This document shows, piece by piece, positions 25,067 through 34,612 of a stretch of 64,000 nucleotides of DNA. A program made the translations under genes and the position numbers. The stretch comes from Clostridium sp. AM34-11AC (GTDB taxonomy: Bacteria; Bacillota; Clostridia; Lachnospirales; Lachnospiraceae): NCBI RefSeq assembly GCF_003435375.1, contig NZ_QWGL01000010.1, positions 1 to 64,000 of the forward strand, written 5' to 3'. Below the pieces are notes generated by a model, which worked only from the letters and a program-made list of their open reading frames with translations, was not told the DNA's origin and did no database searches. Position 1 is the first letter of the stretch. Each line of letters starts with the position of its first letter.

Positions 25067-26623
25067 ATGGAGCAGGAGATCATTTTAGAGGCCCGGAACA
25101 TCACAAAAGTCTATCCGGGCGGCGTTGTGGCAAACCATAATGTCAATCTGCAGATCAAAAAGGGTGAGATCCATGCCCTCGTCGGCGAAAACGGCGCGGG
25201 AAAATCTACCTTAATGAAGATGCTGTTTGGTATGCTGGCACCGACGGAGGGCCAGATCTTCGTGGATGGAAAAGAGGTACATTTCTCATCATCCAGCGAC
25301 GCGATCGCGGCCGGACTCGGCATGGTACACCAGCATTTCATGCAGGTCCCGTCCATGACTGTGGCGGAGAACCTGATTCTCGGCGCAGAGACAGGAACTG
25401 CATTTAAAGTAGACCGGAAAGAGGCGGTGCGGATCACTACGGAGCTTTCCGACAAATATAATCTGAAAGTAGAGGCAAAGGAAAAGGTCGAGGACATTTC
25501 TCTTGCCATGCGTCAGAAGCTTGAGATCTTAAAGGCACTCTACCGGGGTGCCCATATTCTGATCCTGGACGAGCCGACAGCCGTGCTGACACCACAGGAA
25601 ACAGAAGAATTATTTGAACAGTTAAAACTTTTAAGAGAAAACGGCCACACGATCATCTTTATCTCCCACAAATTAAACGAAGTCAAGGCACTCTGCAACC
25701 GTATGACGATCCTCCGGGACGGAAAGACCATGGGAACATACGAGATCTCCGATCTTGATGAACAGGAGATCTCCCGCCTGATGGTCGGCCGCGATGTCAG
25801 CCTGAATATTGAGAAAGAGGAGATGGAGTTCGGAAAGAACGTATTCTCCGTCAAAGACCTTGTCTACGTAGACCAGTTTGGAAAGACGAGACTGGACCAT
25901 GTTTCCTTCACGATCAAAGAAGGACAGATCTTAGGTATCGCCGGAATTGACGGAAACGGCCAGTCGGAGCTCGTCGAGGCCATCGTCGGAACCTTAAAGC
26001 AGCAGCAGGGAACCATCACCATGAACGGAAAGGATATCTCCAATGCCCCGGTGCTTGCGCGTCAGGAGACGGGAATCTCCCACGTTTCCGAGGACCGTAT
26101 GAAATTCGGTACGGCACCGAAGCTTTCCCTGGAGGACAACGCGATCTCCAAGGTCTACTATACCGATAAATTAAAGACCCACGGACTCCTGGACAGTAAA
26201 AAGATCAGCGAGTTTACGAACCGGATCTTAAAAGAGTTCCTTGTAAAATTCGATAACTCCAAGCAGTCCATCGCGGAGCTTTCCGGCGGTAACGTCCAGA
26301 AGGTAGTTGTCGGTCGTGAATTTGACTATGAGCCGGATCTTCTGATCATGAACCAGCCGACCAGAGGTATCGACGTCGGAGCCATCGAGTTTATCCGTAA
26401 GAAGATCGTGGACATGAGAAGCAGAAAGAAAGCGATCCTGCTTGTATCCGCGGACTTAAGCGAGATCCTTTCCTTAAGTGATACGATCCTTGTCATGCAT
26501 GAGGGCCGCATCGTCGGACATATCTCCGATGTGAAGAATACGTCAGAGAACGAGCTTGGTCTTTATATGCTGGGTGTAAAAGAAGATTCCAAGGAGCAGA
26601 TCGGAGGTGCTTACTGTGAATAA
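25067..26623 (+). CDS. nucleoside ABC transporter ATPase (two NBDs)
   Basis: 518 residues with tandem nucleotide-binding domains, as in NupA/RbsA-like importers. Domain 1 has GENGAGKSTLMK and ILDEPTAVLTPQE; domain 2 has the degenerate GIDGNGQSELVE and LSGGNVQKVVVGRE with MNQPTRGIDVG, the usual asymmetry of this class. The start at 25067 follows GGAGG; a further upstream ATG at 25046 is weaker. It overlaps the permease gene by eight bases. With the BMP lipoprotein and two permeases it forms a complete importer. Confidence 0.93.
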   Translation: MEQEIILEARNITKVYPGGVVANHNVNLQIKKGEIHALVGENGAGKSTLMKMLFGMLAPTEGQIFVDGKEVHFSSSSDAIAAGLGMVHQHFMQVPSMTVAENLILGAETGTAFKVDRKEAVRITTELSDKYNLKVEAKEKVEDISLAMRQKLEILKALYRGAHILILDEPTAVLTPQETEELFEQLKLLRENGHTIIFISHKLNEVKALCNRMTILRDGKTMGTYEISDLDEQEISRLMVGRDVSLNIEKEEMEFGKNVFSVKDLVYVDQFGKTRLDHVSFTIKEGQILGIAGIDGNGQSELVEAIVGTLKQQQGTITMNGKDISNAPVLARQETGISHVSEDRMKFGTAPKLSLEDNAISKVYYTDKLKTHGLLDSKKISEFTNRILKEFLVKFDNSKQSIAELSGGNVQKVVVGREFDYEPDLLIMNQPTRGIDVGAIEFIRKKIVDMRSRKKAILLVSADLSEILSLSDTILVMHEGRIVGHISDVKNTSENELGLYMLGVKEDSKEQIGGAYCE

Positions 26624-27662
26624 AAAATTTACGATCGTAAGACTTCTCTGCGCGTTTGCCATTGCCATCGCCTTGTCGGTAGCGGTGATCTTCGCAGTCA
26701 GTGAGGAGCCGGTGACCGCGATCTATAACCTGTTTTTAGGACCGCTGCAGTCCAAACGTCACTTTTTTGAAGTGTTTGCCAGCAGCGTGCCGTTGATCTT
26801 TACGGGACTTGCCCTGGGACTTGTATTCAAGTCCGGCAACTTCTCCATGATCGCGGACGCATGTCTCTACACGGGCGCTGTTGTGACAGCGGCTCTCGCC
26901 ATCAAGACATCCCTGCCGTTCGCAGTACACCCGATCGTGATCATGATCGCGGCTGCGGCTGTGGGTGGGCTGATCGGAAGTATCCCGGCGCTCTTAAAGG
27001 TGTATTTCCACACGAATGAGCTGGTAACTTCCTTAATGTTCAACTATGTGTTCTTTTACCTTGGGATCTACAACGTGACAAAGTTCCTTGCTGACCGTGA
27101 GGCGGGAACCTTTGCATCGAAGAAATATCAGGCAACAGCATCTCTCGGAAAGCTGATCTCCGGAACGAACTTCCATGTGGGATATCTCATCGCCATTGCA
27201 GCGGTGATCCTGTTATATATTCTTGTATACAAGACGAAGTTTGGTTATGAGGTGCGCATTTCAGGAAGCAACCCGGAGTTCGCGAAGTATTCCGGAATCC
27301 GTACCAGCCGTGTCATCATCATGACCCAGGTCATTGCGGGTGCCGTTGCGGGGCTTGGCGGTGCAGTCGAGCAGATGGGAATGTACCAGCGTTTTAACTG
27401 GCAGGATTCTCCGTCCTACGCTTGGGATGGTGTTATTATCGCGATCCTGTCCGGCAATAATCCGAAGATGGTACCGTTCGCGGCATTTTTCCTGGCATAC
27501 ATCCGTGTCGGCGCGGACCTGATGTCCAGACGTTCCGATGTCCAGAACGAGCTGGTATCCATCATCCAGGCGGTTCTGATCCTGTTTGTGACGGCCGAGC
27601 GGTTCATGGCAGGCTGGAAACAGCGCGAGGAAGCGAAAAAAGCACTGAAAGGGGAGGCGTAA
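26616..27662 (+). CDS. nucleoside ABC transporter permease 1
   Basis: 348 residues. GTG at 26616 is the start because GGAGG ends eight bases upstream, inside the end of the ATPase gene. About nine hydrophobic segments are seen, with the branched-chain-type permease pattern of NupB/YufP (for example FTGLALGLVFKSGNFSMIAD). It partners with the next permease to form the channel for nucleosides. Confidence 0.92.
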   Translation: MNKKFTIVRLLCAFAIAIALSVAVIFAVSEEPVTAIYNLFLGPLQSKRHFFEVFASSVPLIFTGLALGLVFKSGNFSMIADACLYTGAVVTAALAIKTSLPFAVHPIVIMIAAAAVGGLIGSIPALLKVYFHTNELVTSLMFNYVFFYLGIYNVTKFLADREAGTFASKKYQATASLGKLISGTNFHVGYLIAIAAVILLYILVYKTKFGYEVRISGSNPEFAKYSGIRTSRVIIMTQVIAGAVAGLGGAVEQMGMYQRFNWQDSPSYAWDGVIIAILSGNNPKMVPFAAFFLAYIRVGADLMSRRSDVQNELVSIIQAVLILFVTAERFMAGWKQREEAKKALKGEA

Positions 27663-27665
27663 CAG

Positions 27666-28616
27666 ATGGGAATCTTACAGGAAATTTTAAAAACATTGAG
27701 TCTCCCGGAGTTCTATTTCGCAATGTTTCGAAGCGCGACACCGGTGCTTTTAACGACACTGGGGGCTATGATCTCCTCGAGATCCGGAACCAGCAACATC
27801 GCCCTTGAGGGAACGATGCTGATCTCCGCCTTTGTGGGCGTTGTTGTCAGTGCGTTCTCCCAGAGCGCCTGGATCGGATTTTTGGGCGCGGTGCTTGCAG
27901 GCTTTATCGTCAGCAACATCCTCGCCTACTTTATCCTGAAATTAAACTCCAACGCGGTCATCTCGGGTATCGCGTTAAACACCTTCGCCTCCGGCGGAAC
28001 GATCTTTGTCCTGTACCTGATCACAGGCGAAAAGGGTGCGTCCACATCCCTGTCGTCCTTAAAGCTCCCGAGTGTGACGATCCCGGTCGTCAAGGATATC
28101 CCGGTGATCGGCACGGTGCTTTCCGGCCATCATGTGCTGACCTACGCGGCGCTGATCCTGGTGGCAGTTGTGTGGTACATGTTTAAGTATACAAGACTCG
28201 GCATGCATATCCGTGCCGTCGGTGAGTCCCCGGATGCGGCGGAATCCGTCGGAATTCCGGTAAAGAGGATCAAGTACATCGCCCTCTGCTTAAGCGGAAT
28301 GATGACCGGTATGGCTGGCGCGTTCCTGTCCATGGGATATGTGGGACTCTTCTCCTCCGGTATGACAGCGGGGCGTGGTTACATCGCTCTGGCAACTCAG
28401 GCCATCGCGGCGGGAAATGCCGTGATCGGCATGCTGGCATCTCTGTTATTCGGATTCTGCCAGAGTCTTGCGAACTATCTCCAGAACTCTTCGATCCCGC
28501 TGCAGTTTATCCAGATGATGCCGTATCTGATCATTATTATCGCGTATACGGTTTACTGCGCGATGGTGGAGCACAATAAGAAGAAAAAACAGATGAAGGC
28601 GGCGGCCGGGAAATAA
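27666..28616 (+). CDS. nucleoside ABC transporter permease 2
   Basis: 316 residues with about eight membrane segments, starting three bases after permease 1. LTTLGAMISSRSGTSNIALEG and AVGESPDAAESVGI are typical of the NupC/YufQ partner. It completes the importer. A hairpin and possible terminator follow at 28630-28734. Confidence 0.92.
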   Translation: MGILQEILKTLSLPEFYFAMFRSATPVLLTTLGAMISSRSGTSNIALEGTMLISAFVGVVVSAFSQSAWIGFLGAVLAGFIVSNILAYFILKLNSNAVISGIALNTFASGGTIFVLYLITGEKGASTSLSSLKLPSVTIPVVKDIPVIGTVLSGHHVLTYAALILVAVVWYMFKYTRLGMHIRAVGESPDAAESVGIPVKRIKYIALCLSGMMTGMAGAFLSMGYVGLFSSGMTAGRGYIALATQAIAAGNAVIGMLASLLFGFCQSLANYLQNSSIPLQFIQMMPYLIIIIAYTVYCAMVEHNKKKKQMKAAAGK

Positions 28617-28705
28617 ATTTGCTATTACTCACCACCTAAAGAGGTGGGAGGCTTCTCGACTGAGATAAAAAACGGCAGCAGAGTGCGGTCGGAAAGAATT
28701 GATGC

Positions 28706-28734
28706 AAGCAGCTCCTGACATAGGGGCTGCTTTG
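28706..28734 (+). terminator. terminator after the nucleoside permease
   Basis: AAGCAGC (28706-28712) and GCTGCTT (28726-28732) with additional CCT/AGG pairing, then TTG. A separate small hairpin CCACCT/AGGTGG is at 28632-28647. Confidence 0.55.
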
Positions 28735-28745
28735 TAGTAAATTAG

Positions 28746-28793
28746 AAGATCTGTGCAGCGATTGTGCTGACTGTACGAAAACACAACATAGAA
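28746..28793 (+). repeat. degenerate partial copy of repeat A
   Basis: The order ATCTGTGC..GTGCTGACTGTACGAAAAC..ATAGAAG parallels the first part of 21595-21719 at roughly 70 percent identity. It lies upstream of the adenosine deaminase gene. Confidence 0.4.
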
Positions 28794-28835
28794 GACACAA
28801 TATAGAAGACACTGAATAGTTTAGAAGGGAGAATA

Positions 28836-29795
28836 TTGTCAGATATGAGCCATATCGTAGAACTTCACTTACATCTGGACGGATCGCTCCGCCCGGAGAC
28901 CGTCTGGGAGCTTGCAAAAGAGCAGGGCGTGGAGCTTCCGGCAAAGAGTGCGGAGGAAGTAAAATATATGATGGAAGTCCCGGAGGACTGTAAGACTCTG
29001 GAAGAATATTTGGAACGTTTCGATCTTCCGTTACTCGTCTTACAGAAGGCAGATGCCATCGAGCGTGTGACCTTTGAGCTGGTGGAGGATCTTGCGAAAG
29101 AGGGCGTGGAGTATGCGGAGCTTCGATTTGCACCGCAGTTTTCCATCAAAGACGGACTAACTCAGGATGAGGTCGTCGAGGCAGCCATCCGCGGAGCAGA
29201 ACGCGGCATGAAGATGTATCCACAGATTCGTGTGGGTCTGATTCTCTGCTGTATGCGTGGAGCGGATAATGAGGAGCTGAACATGCAGACGGTAGAAACT
29301 GCGAAGAAATATCTTGGGGATGTGGTCTGCGCGGTGGACATCGCAGGCGCGGAAGGCCTGTTCCCGACTGAGAATTTCGCCCCGGTATTTGCGAAAGTCC
29401 GTGAGTACGGCGTTCCGATGACGCTCCATGCCGGGGAGGCGGCTGGTCCGGACAGCATGAAGACAGCGCTTTCCTTCGGAACAAAGCGGATCGGACACGG
29501 TATTGCAGCCATCGATGATCCGGAACTGATCAAGAGACTTATCGACGAGAATGTGACCCTCGAGGTCTGCGTTACCAGCAATTATCACACAAAAGTAGTT
29601 CCGGCGATCAACATGCACCCGATCCACAAGCTTCTTGAGGCAGGTGTCCATGTAACCGTAAATTCCGACAACCGCACCTGTTCGAGAACTACACTTCAGA
29701 AAGAGAAGGAAGTGCTGAAGGAGGAACTTGGTTTCACCGACGAGGAGATCGAGAAGATGCAGGAATACGCGTGGGAAGCACGTTTTTTAAAATAA
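28836..29795 (+). CDS. add: adenosine deaminase
   Basis: 319 residues. It deaminates adenosine to inosine, fitting the nucleoside importer next to it. Zinc and catalytic motifs are VELHLHLDGSLRPE, the MTLHAGEAAGP segment, KRIGHGIAA and VTVNSDNRTCS with the usual Asp-Asp changed to Ser-Asp. The start is uncertain: TTG at 28836 lies four bases after AAGGGAG, while ATG at 28845 lies thirteen after it. Family N-termini fit either. Confidence 0.92.
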   Translation: MSDMSHIVELHLHLDGSLRPETVWELAKEQGVELPAKSAEEVKYMMEVPEDCKTLEEYLERFDLPLLVLQKADAIERVTFELVEDLAKEGVEYAELRFAPQFSIKDGLTQDEVVEAAIRGAERGMKMYPQIRVGLILCCMRGADNEELNMQTVETAKKYLGDVVCAVDIAGAEGLFPTENFAPVFAKVREYGVPMTLHAGEAAGPDSMKTALSFGTKRIGHGIAAIDDPELIKRLIDENVTLEVCVTSNYHTKVVPAINMHPIHKLLEAGVHVTVNSDNRTCSRTTLQKEKEVLKEELGFTDEEIEKMQEYAWEARFLK

Positions 29796-29865
29796 CAGGA
29801 TATCGGAGCGAAAAGCATATAGCAATCCGGCATCAAAGAATCATAAGAAGGAAACGTGTGAATGT

Positions 29866-29893
29866 AAGGGGGCAGAGTATTGCCTCCTTTTTC
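29866..29893 (+). terminator. terminator after adenosine deaminase
   Basis: AAGGGGGCA and TGCCTCCTT pair around a six-base loop, followed by T5. Of the 29796-30172 interval the rest is leader and operator of the IclR gene. Confidence 0.75.
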
Positions 29894-30016
29894 CATGCCG
29901 CGGAATGACAAAAACCTGATTTTCCGCTGGCTGGAACATGTTTCCGTGAAATTATACGAAAAAAAATAGGGGAATTGTAGCATATGCCAAAACTCCGGCT
30001 CGATGTAGCAAAAGCT

Positions 30017-30045
30017 TTGCATTGAAGATTGGATAATGCTAAAAT
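30017..30045 (+). promoter_or_regulatory. promoter of the IclR/pyrimidine-transport unit
   Basis: TTGCAT (30017-30022) and TAAAAT (30040-30045), 17-base spacer; the palindromic operator is 22 bases downstream. Confidence 0.55.
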
Positions 30046-30067
30046 GAAATTGTAATATTTCGATAAA

Positions 30068-30093
30068 CGGAACAGTATTCCGATACGCGGAAT
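30068..30093. promoter_or_regulatory. overlapping palindromes, likely IclR operator
   Basis: CGGAA-N5-TTCCG (30068-30082) overlaps ATTCCG-N5-CGGAAT (30077-30093), giving three phased half sites. IclR-family regulators bind similar GGAA/TTCC palindromes. Position 80 bases before the iclR start suggests autoregulation. Confidence 0.65.
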
Positions 30094-30172
30094 AGCATAG
30101 AAACGATAACTCATTGACATAAGCCAGCCACGGATCCTGTGGCTGCGCACATTACAGAAATTGGAGGAGACT

Positions 30173-30910
30173 ATGCAATTGATCGACCGGGCATTGAATG
30201 CCCTGGAAATACTGAGCCAAAATATGAATGGAATGTCGGTGACGGATCTAGCGGAGCAGCTTGGGATCCCGGCAAGCTCCACTCACAGGATCCTTTCAAG
30301 CTTAAAGGGAAATCATTTTGTCGTTCAGGACGAACATACGAAAAAATATCGTCTTGGATATAAGATCTGCGCAATCGCTACCGGGGTCGTAAAGGGAAGT
30401 GCGCTGACGCAGGCGGCACAGATGCCTATGCGGAGACTGGCGGAAAAGATCGACCGGAATGTGGTCCTCTGCATCATGGAGCATGGAGCAGTGATGAATG
30501 TGGCATGCAGCGAACGCGGCGATTCCAATATGTATATGGTTAAGATCGGACATGAGATCCCGTTCTATTCCACGTCGGCTGGCCGTGTTTTTATGGCTTA
30601 CATGAACCGGAGCGAGGCATTGGATATTCTTGATCGTGAGAAACGCACGAAAACGACGCCGAATACGAAAACGGATCTGAAGGAGCTGAATGAAGAGCTG
30701 GACCGCATTCATAATCAGGGGTATGCGGTCATTGACGAGGAATTACAGATGGGGATCATCGGCGCAGCGTGCCCGGTATTTGACAGAAACGGAGAGCTGG
30801 CGGCTGCGATCGCGTTTACGTCCATGAAGGATGGGGATACGGAAAAAATGTTCCAGAGGATCTGTCAGCTTAAGAAATGTGCGAAAGAAATTTCCGAGGC
30901 AATCCGATAG
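30173..30910 (+). CDS. IclR-family transcriptional regulator
   Basis: 245 residues. The N-terminal winged helix (about 5-65) contains VTDLAEQLGIPASSTHRILS; the C-terminal effector-binding domain includes SERGDSNMYMVKIGHEIPFY and VIDEELQMGIIGAACPVF. The ATG at 30173 follows GGAGGA; an upstream TTG overlaps that site. It is 17 bases before the transporter ATPase and so should share its transcript and control it. The effector is unknown, possibly a pyrimidine or related compound. Confidence 0.92.
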   Translation: MQLIDRALNALEILSQNMNGMSVTDLAEQLGIPASSTHRILSSLKGNHFVVQDEHTKKYRLGYKICAIATGVVKGSALTQAAQMPMRRLAEKIDRNVVLCIMEHGAVMNVACSERGDSNMYMVKIGHEIPFYSTSAGRVFMAYMNRSEALDILDREKRTKTTPNTKTDLKELNEELDRIHNQGYAVIDEELQMGIIGAACPVFDRNGELAAAIAFTSMKDGDTEKMFQRICQLKKCAKEISEAIR

Positions 30911-30927
30911 AAAAAAGGAGATTTGTT

Positions 30928-31674
30928 ATGAGCGAGTATAGTGTAGAGTTAAAGGGCTTAAATAAGGTGTACAGTAACCTGCTAAAAGAGGATACGATCG
31001 CACTGAAGGATATCAACCTCCAGATCCGTCCGGGGGAGTTTATTTCTATCATCGGCCCGTCCGGCTGTGGAAAATCGACACTTTTGCGGATCATTGGAAA
31101 CCTTGATAAACCGACCTCCGGTACGATCGAGTATCGCGACGGGGCAGACCAGCAGATGGGATTCGTATTTCAGGATTCCGTTCTTCTCCCGTGGAAAAAT
31201 GTGAGACAGAATGCAGAATTTCCGTTAGTGATCCAGAAAAAGCAGACGAAAGAGAATGAAGAGAAACTTGACGAGCTCCTGGAACTTGCAGGGCTTTCGG
31301 AGTTTAAGACTGCGCTTCCGAGAGAGCTTTCCGGCGGTATGAAACAGCGTGTGTCCATCGTCCGGGCGCTTTCCTACGACGCTCCGTTACTTCTGATGGA
31401 TGAGCCCTTCGGAGCTTTGGATGCCCTGACCCGTGACCACTTAAATGAGGAGCTTTTAAAGATCTGGCAGAAGACGAAAAAGACGGTTATTTTCGTTACC
31501 CACAGCATCGAGGAAGCCACCTTCCTGTCGGACCGCGTTCTCGTCATGTCTGCGAGACCGGGAAGAGTCAAGGAGATGGTGGAGATCGATCTGCCGCGTC
31601 CAAGGGGAGAGGCAACGAGAAATGATCCGAAGTTCACGGAATACAATAAGTATCTGAGGGGGATCATCGGATGA
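30928..31674 (+). CDS. NitT/TauT-type ABC transporter ATPase
   Basis: 248 residues from the ATG preceded by AAAGGAG. Walker A GPSGCGKSTLL, signature LSGGMKQRVSI and Walker B LLLMDEPFGALD place it in the SsuB/TauB/ThiZ group that energises importers for sulfonates, nitrate or pyrimidine precursors. Its stop overlaps the permease start by four bases. Confidence 0.93.
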   Translation: MSEYSVELKGLNKVYSNLLKEDTIALKDINLQIRPGEFISIIGPSGCGKSTLLRIIGNLDKPTSGTIEYRDGADQQMGFVFQDSVLLPWKNVRQNAEFPLVIQKKQTKENEEKLDELLELAGLSEFKTALPRELSGGMKQRVSIVRALSYDAPLLLMDEPFGALDALTRDHLNEELLKIWQKTKKTVIFVTHSIEEATFLSDRVLVMSARPGRVKEMVEIDLPRPRGEATRNDPKFTEYNKYLRGIIG

Positions 31675-32453
31675 AAAAGAACGGAAAACTTCAGGGACTC
31701 CTGAGAACCATCGGGGAATACGCGCTTTCCGTCGGCGTGTTTATCGCGCTCTGGTGGATCTACGTTGCGGTAAAGCATGTCCCGGCGTACATCCTGCCGT
31801 CTCCGCCGAAGGTCTGGAGCAGCCTTGTCAAAATGTTTGTAAAAGGAACTGTATACGCACATCTCTGGACGACGACTTATGAGGTCATTCTCGGATTTGT
31901 GATCGGCGCCTTTTTAGGAATTGTTCTGGGATATGTGTTTATCAAGATCGATGCCTTAAAAACGATGCTGATGCCGTACCTGATCTTCCTTCAGACGGCA
32001 CCGAAGATCGCACTTGTCCCGTTATTCGTCGTATGGTTCGGAATCGGACTCGTATCAAAGGTTGTTTTGATCATATCCATGGTCCTGTTCCCGGTATTGT
32101 CGGGAATGATGCTGGGTCTGGAATCGATCCCGCCGGATGTCAGAAACCTGATGAAGATCTTAAAAGCGTCAAAATGGCAGGTGTTTTCACAGGTTGAAAT
32201 GCAGTATTCATTACCGGCGCTGTTTGCAAGTCTGAAGGTCGGTATCGTTCAGGCAGTCATCGGTGCGATCGTTGCCGAATGGATGTCCGGAAAACAGGGT
32301 CTCGGATATATCCTGACTTACGCGTCATCGACCTATGACACCCCGATGCTGCTCGCGGGCATCATCGTCACGATCATTCTGGGAATCGCGACGTATCAGG
32401 TGATCAGTGTGCTGGAGGATAAGTTCCTGTACTGGCACGAATCGAAAAATTAG
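31671..32453 (+). CDS. NitT/TauT-type ABC permease 1
   Basis: 260 residues with about six membrane helices and the cytoplasmic coupling segment of BPD-type permeases (LMKILKASKWQVFSQVEMQY). It follows the ATPase with an ATGA overlap. A second permease of the same type is at 34613, so the channel may be a heterodimer. Confidence 0.93.
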   Translation: MKKNGKLQGLLRTIGEYALSVGVFIALWWIYVAVKHVPAYILPSPPKVWSSLVKMFVKGTVYAHLWTTTYEVILGFVIGAFLGIVLGYVFIKIDALKTMLMPYLIFLQTAPKIALVPLFVVWFGIGLVSKVVLIISMVLFPVLSGMMLGLESIPPDVRNLMKILKASKWQVFSQVEMQYSLPALFASLKVGIVQAVIGAIVAEWMSGKQGLGYILTYASSTYDTPMLLAGIIVTIILGIATYQVISVLEDKFLYWHESKN

Positions 32454-32522
32454 TGCTCAGCCCGCCGCTTCTGACAAAATGCGGTGTGCTGGATGAGAGA
32501 AAGATTTTGGGAGGAAATGAGT

Positions 32523-33314
32523 GTGAATTTTACATCGGCTTCATCACCGACGATGAATGGAAAAATGCCGCATATCCAGTGTACGGCTGAGGAGATCGGA
32601 GAGATCGTACTGCTTCCGGGTGATCCGGGGCGCGTTGCCATGTTCGAGAATCTTTTAGAGGATTATAAGATCGTCAGCAACTACCGGGAATATGTGGTTG
32701 GAACCGGATATTACAACGGAATCAAAGTTACAGTGTGCTCGACTGGAATCGGTGGTCCATCAACAGAGATCGCTGTGCTCCAGCTGATCGCCCTCGGCGC
32801 GAAAGCTCTGATCCGCATCGGCGGGACCGGCGTGCTGAAAGAAGATGTACCGTGCGGGGCGATGGTCTTGAACACGGGTGCTGTCCGGAAAGGCGGTGCT
32901 TCCTGCTTCTACGCTCCGTCTGAGTATCCGGCATTAGCCTCATTTGAAGTGCTGGATTGCTTAAAGCGCGCGTGTGAGGAGAGAAAGAACGAATATTCCA
33001 TGGGAATCTGTATGTCGGTCGGTTCCTTCTATCACGGACAGGGACGTCAGATGCCGTTTGAGACAGGATATGATGAAAATGCTGTTCTGGAACAGTATGA
33101 AAAATGGAACATTCTGAACATGGAGATGGAGGCGGAGACGATCTTTACGCTGGCATCGTTAAACAATGTTCTTTCCGGAAGTATCTGTGCAGTACACTGC
33201 AACCGGATCACGGACCAGTGGCTGGTGGATTTTGAACCGGCCCAGAAGGAGATGTGCAGAACGGCTCTTGCCGCGGGAGAAAAGCTTTATAAGGAATATC
33301 TGCACAGAAAGTAA
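32523..33314 (+). CDS. nucleoside phosphorylase, uridine-phosphorylase-like
   Basis: 263 residues from GTG at 32523, eight bases after GGGAGG; the ATG at 32517 is too close to that site. It matches the NP-I family: LLPGDPGRVAMF (phosphate-binding Gly and Arg), STGIGGPSTEIAVLQL, IRIGGTG and the MEMEAETIF base-site loop. These enzymes cleave uridine or related nucleosides to base and ribose 1-phosphate. It sits between two permease genes of one transporter, implying that the transporter imports its substrate or product. Confidence 0.9.
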   Translation: MNFTSASSPTMNGKMPHIQCTAEEIGEIVLLPGDPGRVAMFENLLEDYKIVSNYREYVVGTGYYNGIKVTVCSTGIGGPSTEIAVLQLIALGAKALIRIGGTGVLKEDVPCGAMVLNTGAVRKGGASCFYAPSEYPALASFEVLDCLKRACEERKNEYSMGICMSVGSFYHGQGRQMPFETGYDENAVLEQYEKWNILNMEMEAETIFTLASLNNVLSGSICAVHCNRITDQWLVDFEPAQKEMCRTALAAGEKLYKEYLHRK

Positions 33315-33471
33315 CGGATTGTAAGGCCTGCGGGCCCGCCCGCTGACCGCAATCAAATAAAATATAGATAATGACCCGGCCAAAAATGGCGAGGGAAATT
33401 ATAGATGCCGGAAATGCAGTTCCGGTAAGACAAAGAACCAATGTATTTATAAAAAGGAGAAGGAGAGTACC

Positions 33472-34569
33472 ATGAAGAAAAAAATTCTTGCAACCGTACT
33501 GACAGCGGCAATGGCAGTGTCCATGCTCGCAGGATGCAGCTCTGAGAGCGCAAGCAAAGCAAGCGAAGCAGCAGCAACGACCGCAGAGGCAACGACAGCC
33601 GCAGAGGAGACAAAGGCTGAGGAGACAACGGCGGCAGAAGCAAAGGACACAGGCGATTTAAAGACGGTTTCCATTCAGATCGATGGTTCCGCAGTTCCGT
33701 ATTACGCACCGTTATACCTTGCGCAGGAGAACGGATATTTTGCGGAAGAGGGACTGAATGTTGAATTTTATTATGCAGCAGCCGCCGATATCGTAAAGAA
33801 CGTTGCAGCAGGCAATGTTGAGTTCGGTTTCCCGAACGCAGATGCAGTTGTAGCGGCAAAGGCACAGGGTATCCCGGTTAAAGTTGTTCATACAACCTAT
33901 CAGGAAGGTCTCGGCGCGATCATCTTCGGAAGCGATTCCGGAATCAGCACACCGGCTGACTTAAAGGGCAAAAAAGTAGCAGTTACAAGCCTTGGAAGCG
34001 CAAACTACTTCCAGCTTCAGGCAGCTATGGAGTCTGCAGGCCTTACGATCGACGATGTACAGGTTGAGATCGTTGGTACAGGCGCAATTCTGACAGCACT
34101 CACAGAGGGTCAGGTTGACGCGATCGTGTTCTCCAAACTCAGAACCATCGAGTTAAACAACTCCGGTTACGCGGCAAGCGAGATCACATGCGACCAGTTC
34201 CTTCCGTCCTTCGGCAACGTATTAGTTGCAGGCGACAAGTTAGTAGCAGAGGATCCGGAGACTGTTGACGGATTCTGCCGCGCGTTAAACAAGGCGATCG
34301 AGTACATCATCGACGGTCACGTTGAGGAAGCTGTTGATATGTCCATCGAGAAATATGCACCGACCTTCGCTGAGAAGAGAGATGTTGTTGTCCAGATCTT
34401 AAACGATGTATTCGTAAAGACCTTATGGCAGAGCGATTACACGAAGGAGAACGGAATCGGCGCGTCCAACCCGGAGAAGTGGCAGGCACTGATCGATGAG
34501 TCCAAGGAGATCGGCAATATCGACGAGACCTTCGATGCATCTGAACTCCTTTACACACCGGCAAAATAA
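33472..34569 (+). CDS. NMT1/THI5-like substrate-binding lipoprotein
   Basis: 365 residues. Lipobox LAGC (Cys near 22), a Thr/Ala/Glu-rich linker to about residue 60, then a NMT1/THI5-type binding fold (PYYAPLYLAQENGYFAEEGL, GNVEFGFPNADAVVAAKAQG, LKGKKVAVTSLGS). Relatives bind thiamine pyrimidine precursors, riboflavin, nitrate or sulfonates. With the phosphorylase in the same cluster a pyrimidine base or nucleoside is the best guess. AAGGAGAAGGAG precedes the start. Confidence 0.92.
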   Translation: MKKKILATVLTAAMAVSMLAGCSSESASKASEAAATTAEATTAAEETKAEETTAAEAKDTGDLKTVSIQIDGSAVPYYAPLYLAQENGYFAEEGLNVEFYYAAAADIVKNVAAGNVEFGFPNADAVVAAKAQGIPVKVVHTTYQEGLGAIIFGSDSGISTPADLKGKKVAVTSLGSANYFQLQAAMESAGLTIDDVQVEIVGTGAILTALTEGQVDAIVFSKLRTIELNNSGYAASEITCDQFLPSFGNVLVAGDKLVAEDPETVDGFCRALNKAIEYIIDGHVEEAVDMSIEKYAPTFAEKRDVVVQILNDVFVKTLWQSDYTKENGIGASNPEKWQALIDESKEIGNIDETFDASELLYTPAK

Positions 34570-34612
34570 AGAATTTTCCCCGCTTCGGACGGGAAGAGCT
34601 ATGAGGTGAGAG

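Noticed and set aside
28624..28655. End of an IS200/IS605 element (small CCACCT/AGGTGG hairpin)
   Set aside because: No transposase or TnpB remnant nearby and no second end; a simple hairpin is sufficient.
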